9,821 nt of DNA, from NCBI GenBank assembly GCA_016938515.1, contig JAFGUM010000309.1, positions 1 through 9,821 on the forward strand. The letters are read 5' to 3'. Each line of letters starts with the position of its first letter. Position 1 is the stretch's first letter. The translations under genes were made by a program, and so were the position numbers. The stretch is from Spirochaetales bacterium. GTDB taxonomy: Bacteria; Spirochaetota; Spirochaetia; Treponematales; UBA12059. Of the stretch, positions 5,870 through 9,821 are shown piece by piece. Under the pieces are notes generated by a model. That model did no database searches. It was not told the DNA's origin and saw only the letters and a program-made list of their open reading frames with translations.

Positions 5870-7015
5870 TTGCTCGTACGATACCAGACTGGACCGGATG
5901 GTAAGCCGGTTAAAAAAGCCATTGTCTACACCCAGGGTGAACACGGCATAGACCCGAACGTGGTCGATCCAGACGCCGTCAGGATACTGGAGAGACTCAG
6001 AAACAGCGGTTACGCGGCGTATATCGTAGGTGGAGCGGTGAGGGATCTTATCCTGGGGCGTTCTCCCAAAGACTACGATATAGTTACCGATGCCGAGCCG
6101 CCTCGAATAAAAAAGCTGTTTTACAGGAGCCGCATCATAGGAAAGCGGTTCAGGCTCGTTCACGTGTACGTGGGCGAGCGCGTGTACGAAGTATCAACCT
6201 TCAGGTCTATCGCCAACGGTACCATTGGCAACACCTATGGAACGATAGACGAAGACGCCAAGCGGCGCGACTTCAGCATGAACGCGCTGTATTTTGATCC
6301 GCTCGAACGCAAGCTCGTAGACTACGTTGGTGGTCTCAAGGATATGAGAGCGCACAGGCTGGTACCGGTTATCCCCCTTAAAACCATTTTCGTCGAGGAT
6401 CCGGTCAGGATGATACGCGCTGTAAAATACGCCGTAGCCACGGGCTTCGTCATACCTTTTATGACGAGGCACGCGATCAGGAAAAACGCGTCGCTGCTTG
6501 AAGGGGCTTCTGTAAGCAGATTGGGAGAAGAAGCCAACAAAATACTGTATTCGGGTAACGCTGGCGGGATCATTGAAGAGTTGCTTCGATACAGGCTACT
6601 GTCGCCCATCATGCCAGGAATCGAAGCGGCGCTGCTATCTGGTGGAAGCAGGGCGGCAAGGATGCGGGAATCGCTACGGGACCTCGATGAGTACGTCGTG
6701 GAAACGGGAGACAAGAAGCTTGGCATGCTGTTGTCTTTTATCGTCCGCGAGGCGGTTTCAGATGCGGAAGCGCTACCCGCCGAGGATGCCCAGATCGCGT
6801 ACCGGAACGCGCTCGACGCTGCCCGCACCTTTCTGTTCCCGCTTACCATGCCCCGCGTGGAGGTTGAAGCCGCCGTCCGCCTGGTATTCAAGGCGCCGGA
6901 GCCCCGGCAGAAGCCCAAAAGACCCCGTCGTCGCAGGCGCAGAAAACCCCCAACTGGCGCCGTAGACCCATCGCAGGGTGTACCCCCCACCGACGTCCCA
7001 CACGATGACGACTAG
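5870..7015 (+). CDS. pcnB: Poly(A) polymerase PcnB (class II nucleotidyltransferase)
   Basis: This 381-residue enzyme probably adds A tails to RNA 3' ends and so marks RNA for decay. The nucleotidyltransferase head has VGGAVRDLILGRSPKDYDIV (53-72) with metal-binding Asp68 and Asp70, and a third likely carboxylate, Glu107 in YEVSTFR. The family motif RRDFSMNAL is at 132-140, and the RNA/nucleotide-binding segment EDPVRMIRAVKYA is at 176-188. The tail PRQKPKRPRRRRRRKPP (345-361) is strongly basic, as in E. coli PcnB. That favours poly(A) polymerase over CCA-adding enzyme, which has the same fold and remains the alternative. The start is a TTG at 5870 preceded by AGGGGA; a stop at 5831 excludes anything much longer. 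It heads a probable operon with the DUF4912 and GH57-like genes. Confidence 0.85.
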   Translation: MLVRYQTGPDGKPVKKAIVYTQGEHGIDPNVVDPDAVRILERLRNSGYAAYIVGGAVRDLILGRSPKDYDIVTDAEPPRIKKLFYRSRIIGKRFRLVHVYVGERVYEVSTFRSIANGTIGNTYGTIDEDAKRRDFSMNALYFDPLERKLVDYVGGLKDMRAHRLVPVIPLKTIFVEDPVRMIRAVKYAVATGFVIPFMTRHAIRKNASLLEGASVSRLGEEANKILYSGNAGGIIEELLRYRLLSPIMPGIEAALLSGGSRAARMRESLRDLDEYVVETGDKKLGMLLSFIVREAVSDAEALPAEDAQIAYRNALDAARTFLFPLTMPRVEVEAAVRLVFKAPEPRQKPKRPRRRRRRKPPTGAVDPSQGVPPTDVPHDDD

Positions 7016-7044
7016 CTTGTTGTCTGAAGCGTTCTGTCCACGAC

Positions 7045-7785
7045 TTGACACGGCTGGCTGAATTCCCGGATGATAAACCAGTGAACGTCGAACGCCTGAA
7101 CGGACTGTCGATAGATGCTCTCTACGCGCTCGCCGACAAGATGGGGCTGGATTTGCCAGCCGGTCTGGAGCGGGTCTTCCTCGTAGAAGCGCTGATGGAA
7201 GCGTTTGAGGAAGACCGTGAAGAGCGCAAAGCCTCCGGCGACGCGGCAGTCCACATGGAAGAAAAAAAATTTTCAGGCTCTGAACTCGACGAAATTGACG
7301 CGTCGATTGACGCAGCTCCCTGCATAGAGAAGCGGTACAACGAAACGGTTGTACACGTAATAGTCCGGGATCCCGAGTGGGCCTTCGTATTCTGGGATGT
7401 TCGTGATGAAGAACTCGATGCGCTCAAGGCTTCCGATGGATACTGTTGCCTGTTCCTGCGCGTCATAAAGGAGCCTGGGTACGACGGCAAGGGCTCGTCG
7501 TCCTTCGATGTAGTCGTTGGGGATGACGATGACCACTGGTACTTGCACCTCCCAGACGACGATAGGGCTTATCGGGTTGATCTGTACGCTCGAAGCGGAT
7601 CTCGATCCCGTTTGCTCGCGCACGCTGCCGTAACGCGAACGCCACGAGCCCTGATAGCTGATTGTCTGGCCGATCTGACACCCGGAGCCGCCGAGCTGGC
7701 TGCTCTGTCTGGCCTCGCGAGCCTGGAAATTGTTCCGGCGCCCGAGCACCACCCCTCGCGCATTCTTGGCGGCTTCGACGAGTAA
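7045..7785 (+). CDS. DUF4912 domain protein
   Basis: Function is unknown. Residues 18-50 (starting LNGLSIDALYALADKMGLDL) form a short helical, SAP/Rho-N-like module. An acidic linker follows at 51-90. The DUF4912 domain spans about 95-200, with the landmarks KRYNETVVHVIVRDPEWAFV (96-115), FWDV (116-119), HWYLHLPDD (164-172) and YRVDLYARSG (176-185). This probably beta-rich domain resembles carbohydrate-binding modules, but that is inference. No signal peptide or membrane segment is seen. The start is uncertain: TTG at 7045 keeps the whole N-terminal module, GTG at 7081 would lose 12 residues, and neither has a clear Shine-Dalgarno. It lies 29 nt after pcnB and 12 nt before the GH57-like gene, whose Shine-Dalgarno nearly touches its stop codon. 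The pairing suggests a shared glucan-related role. Confidence 0.82.
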   Translation: MTRLAEFPDDKPVNVERLNGLSIDALYALADKMGLDLPAGLERVFLVEALMEAFEEDREERKASGDAAVHMEEKKFSGSELDEIDASIDAAPCIEKRYNETVVHVIVRDPEWAFVFWDVRDEELDALKASDGYCCLFLRVIKEPGYDGKGSSSFDVVVGDDDDHWYLHLPDDDRAYRVDLYARSGSRSRLLAHAAVTRTPRALIADCLADLTPGAAELAALSGLASLEIVPAPEHHPSRILGGFDE

Positions 7786-7797
7786 CGGAGGATCTTC

Positions 7798-9387
7798 ATG
7801 GACAGCGGATACGTAGCGCTCGTACTTAATGCGCACCTGCCGTTCGTGCGGCAGCCCGATTATCCCCGTTTTCTCGAAGAGCGCTGGCTGTTTGAGTCTC
7901 TGTCGGAAACGTACCTGCCGTTACTCCGAGTATTTTCACGGCTGGAAGCAGACAAAGTACCCTGGAAGCTGAGCCTGGCCATTTCTCCTACGCTAACGGC
8001 TATGCTCGGCGATTCGTTGCTGCGCTCACGCTATACCGCGTGGCTGCACGAGCAGCTACAGTTGGCTGAAAAGGAGATGGATCGTTGTGCGGGCGACCGG
8101 ACCTTTGAACCGCTCGCCGCGATGTACCAGAATCTGTATCGTCAGAATCTGGAAGATTTTACCATCCTGTACGAAGAGAACATACTGGGCGCTATAGACT
8201 TTTACTATAAGAAAGGTCGGCTCGATCTGATGACGAGCAGCGCGACCAACGCCTTTCTGCCCATATATCGCGCGTACCCGGAAGCGATTGCCGCGCAGGT
8301 AGAGGCGGCTGTCGTTTCGTTCAGGTCTGCCTTTGGGCGGTCTCCTTCCGGCTTCTGGATGCCCCAGCTTGGCTGGTACCCAGGTGTAGAGGAAACGCTG
8401 AGCGCGTACGGCCTTCAGTACACGGTTGTTTCTACGAGGGGAGCGCTGCTCGGCGATCCGACGCCGAGGTTTGGCTCATACGCCCCGGTATCCTGCCCCA
8501 ACGGCTTTACGGCGTTTGTGCGTGACGTCGCGGCGACTGACGCGGTATGGTCCGAGACCACGGGTTATCCTGCGGATCCAGCGTACCGGGATTTCTACCG
8601 CGACATAGGATTCGACCTGCCGCTGGAGAGCATCGCCCCCTACATTGAACAGAATCAGATACGAACCTTTACCGGTTTCAAATATTGGGCAATCACCGGA
8701 TCTGGTGATGAAAAATTGCCGTATGCTCCCGAAATGGCGTCACGGAAGCTTGCAGCGCATGTGGAGGCTTTCCTGGCTGACCGTAGCGCCCAGGCGGCGG
8801 CGGCGATGCCGTACATGAACGGTAGACCACCGCTGATGGTGGCTCCCTACGATGCCGAGCTCTTTGGCCACTGGTGGTTCGAGGGGCCGCAGTGGCTTGA
8901 TACCCTGTTCCGGCAGGCGCAGAGGAGCGAAGGGCTCCGGTTTGTAACCCTGGCGGAGTACCGCCGCGGCTATGGTGATAACTTTGAGTCTGTTCCCGAG
9001 TACTCATCGTGGGGTGATGGCGGGTACGGAGGCGTCTGGATTGAAAAATCAAACGACTGGGTGTACCGGCACGTTTTCAAGATGGTAGAGCGAATGGTAG
9101 AGCTAGCCGAGCGCTTCCCCGACGAAAGCGGACTGCGCGAACGCGTGCTCAACCAGGCGGCTCGCGAGGTGTTGCTGGCCCAGGCCTCTGATTGGCCCTT
9201 CCTGCTGCGAGCCGGCAAATCAGGATCTTTTGCCCGCAAGCAGATAGAGGATGCCGTTACCAACTTCAACCGCATCTATGAAATGCTGTGCGCCAATACT
9301 GTAGGCACCGAGTGGCTTACGCGTCTTGAAAAGCGCAACAACCTGTTTCCTGACATCAACTATCGAGTATTCCGGCGCAAACGATAG
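7798..9387 (+). CDS. GH57-family (DUF1957) glucan-branching-enzyme-like protein with altered catalytic residues
   Basis: This 529-residue protein has the length and motif order of GH57 1,4-alpha-glucan branching enzymes: NAHLPFVR (11-18), SSATNAFLP (147-155), GFWMPQLGWYPG (185-196), APYDAELFGHWWFEGP (349-364), and SSWGDGGYGGVW with NDWVYRH (403-425). In characterised members the third motif carries the nucleophile Glu (WLPE) and the second a conserved His. Here these are Gln190 (codon CAG at 8365-8367) and Asn151 (AAC at 8248-8250). The acid/base Asp352, His13 and the aromatic residues remain. The fold and a glucan site are therefore probably kept while normal catalysis is doubtful. The reading frame is intact, so this is not simple decay. 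GGAGG at 7787-7791 supports the ATG. It sits in an operon with DUF4912. Confidence 0.88.
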   Translation: MDSGYVALVLNAHLPFVRQPDYPRFLEERWLFESLSETYLPLLRVFSRLEADKVPWKLSLAISPTLTAMLGDSLLRSRYTAWLHEQLQLAEKEMDRCAGDRTFEPLAAMYQNLYRQNLEDFTILYEENILGAIDFYYKKGRLDLMTSSATNAFLPIYRAYPEAIAAQVEAAVVSFRSAFGRSPSGFWMPQLGWYPGVEETLSAYGLQYTVVSTRGALLGDPTPRFGSYAPVSCPNGFTAFVRDVAATDAVWSETTGYPADPAYRDFYRDIGFDLPLESIAPYIEQNQIRTFTGFKYWAITGSGDEKLPYAPEMASRKLAAHVEAFLADRSAQAAAAMPYMNGRPPLMVAPYDAELFGHWWFEGPQWLDTLFRQAQRSEGLRFVTLAEYRRGYGDNFESVPEYSSWGDGGYGGVWIEKSNDWVYRHVFKMVERMVELAERFPDESGLRERVLNQAAREVLLAQASDWPFLLRAGKSGSFARKQIEDAVTNFNRIYEMLCANTVGTEWLTRLEKRNNLFPDINYRVFRRKR

Positions 9388-9435
9388 AAGTGCGGGTACG
9401 AACCAGAGAAGGTGCCGGAAGGGGTGCAGGGCCGC

Positions 9436-9821
9436 ATGGCTGACGATATGTACAGGCACATAGTAGAAACAGCTCCTTTCGGGTACGCCTACCATGAGAT
9501 AGTCGTAGACAGCGCGGGATTGCCGGTTGATTACCGCTTCCTGGAAGTCAACAGATCCTTTGGATGGCTTACCGGGCTGGATCCGGCTGGCATTATAGGC
9601 AAGACGGTGCGCGAGGTCATTCCTGGAATAGAACAAGCCGGTTTTGACTGGATCGCGTTTTACGGGACGATAGCGCTTCATGGTGGCACGGAAACCTTCG
9701 AGCAGTTTTCAGAACCACTCGAGCGCTGGTACAAGGTGCAGGCGTACTCGCCAGAGCCTGGCTATTTTTCGACCGTTTTCGTGGATATAACAGAAGAAAA
9801 GGCAAAGGCAGCCGAACTCGA
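9436..9821 (+). CDS. PAS-domain signalling protein, N-terminal part, cut by window edge
   Basis: The 128 visible residues form one PAS domain: MYRHIVETAPFGYAYHEI (5-22), YRFLEVNRSFGWLTGLD (33-49), IIGKTVREVIPG (53-64), WYKVQAYSPEPGYFSTVFVD (98-117), then ITEEKAKAAEL (118-128), which begins the linker helix usually leading to an output domain. PAS domains of this kind sense small molecules or redox state and usually precede histidine kinase, diguanylate cyclase or phosphodiesterase domains; which one follows here lies outside the window. No signal peptide is seen. The start is uncertain: ATG at 9436 is used, but GTG at 9412 or 9424 and ATG at 9448 are in frame and no strong Shine-Dalgarno decides. 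It lies 48 nt after the GH57-like gene and may share its transcript. Confidence 0.82.
   Translation, partial: MADDMYRHIVETAPFGYAYHEIVVDSAGLPVDYRFLEVNRSFGWLTGLDPAGIIGKTVREVIPGIEQAGFDWIAFYGTIALHGGTETFEQFSEPLERWYKVQAYSPEPGYFSTVFVDITEEKAKAAEL

Noticed and set aside
6322..6990. A 222-residue minus-strand frame opposite pcnB
   Set aside because: It has a low-complexity Ser/Arg-rich translation with no family features, opposite a well-supported enzyme gene.

Overview
The window looks like chromosome from a Treponema-like spirochete with fairly high GC. Two FlaB-type core flagellins carry the spirochete hallmarks: an N-terminus of MIINHN, about 285 residues, only the conserved D0/D1 portions, and in one copy the [13 protein letters not shown] segment. 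They lie next to flaG and fliD in the order flaB-flaB-flaG-fliD, which from memory matches the flaB1/flaB3/fliD region of Treponema pallidum. The neighbouring DUF4912 and GH57-like (DUF1957) pair also fits spirochetes. No RNA genes, insertion sequences, CRISPR arrays or phage genes were seen.

Left half (1-4467, minus strand): a filament gene set read right to left. A FlaB1-like flagellin (3607-4467) is followed by a FlaB3-like flagellin (2517-3365), a FlaG-like protein (2015-2344) and the filament cap FliD (start at 1989, C-terminus cut by the window edge). Each flagellin is followed by a hairpin that pairs fully only in minus-strand RNA, suggesting graded termination between filament genes. 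The flagellin leaders contain hairpins that expose AGGA in the loop about 10 nt upstream of a CAAGGAGG Shine-Dalgarno. This is the two-site layout of CsrA-controlled flagellin mRNAs, and a weaker version precedes flaG. I consider it the most interesting regulatory signal here.

The 317-nt divergent intergenic region (4468-4784) holds the flaB1 leader, sigma-28-like promoters on both strands, and a sigma-70-like promoter that abuts the start codon of the next gene.

Right half (4785-9821, plus strand): a monoacylglycerol-lipase-like alpha/beta hydrolase (4785-5705), then a separate run of genes: pcnB-type poly(A) polymerase (5870-7015), a DUF4912 protein (7045-7785), a GH57-like protein (7798-9387), and the start of a PAS-domain signalling protein (9436 to the edge). 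The gaps in this run are 12-48 nt, so it is probably one operon. The GH57-like protein retains the catalytic-pair Asp but has Gln where the family nucleophile Glu belongs and Asn where a conserved active-site His belongs. It may therefore be a non-catalytic glucan-binding protein working with its DUF4912 neighbour.
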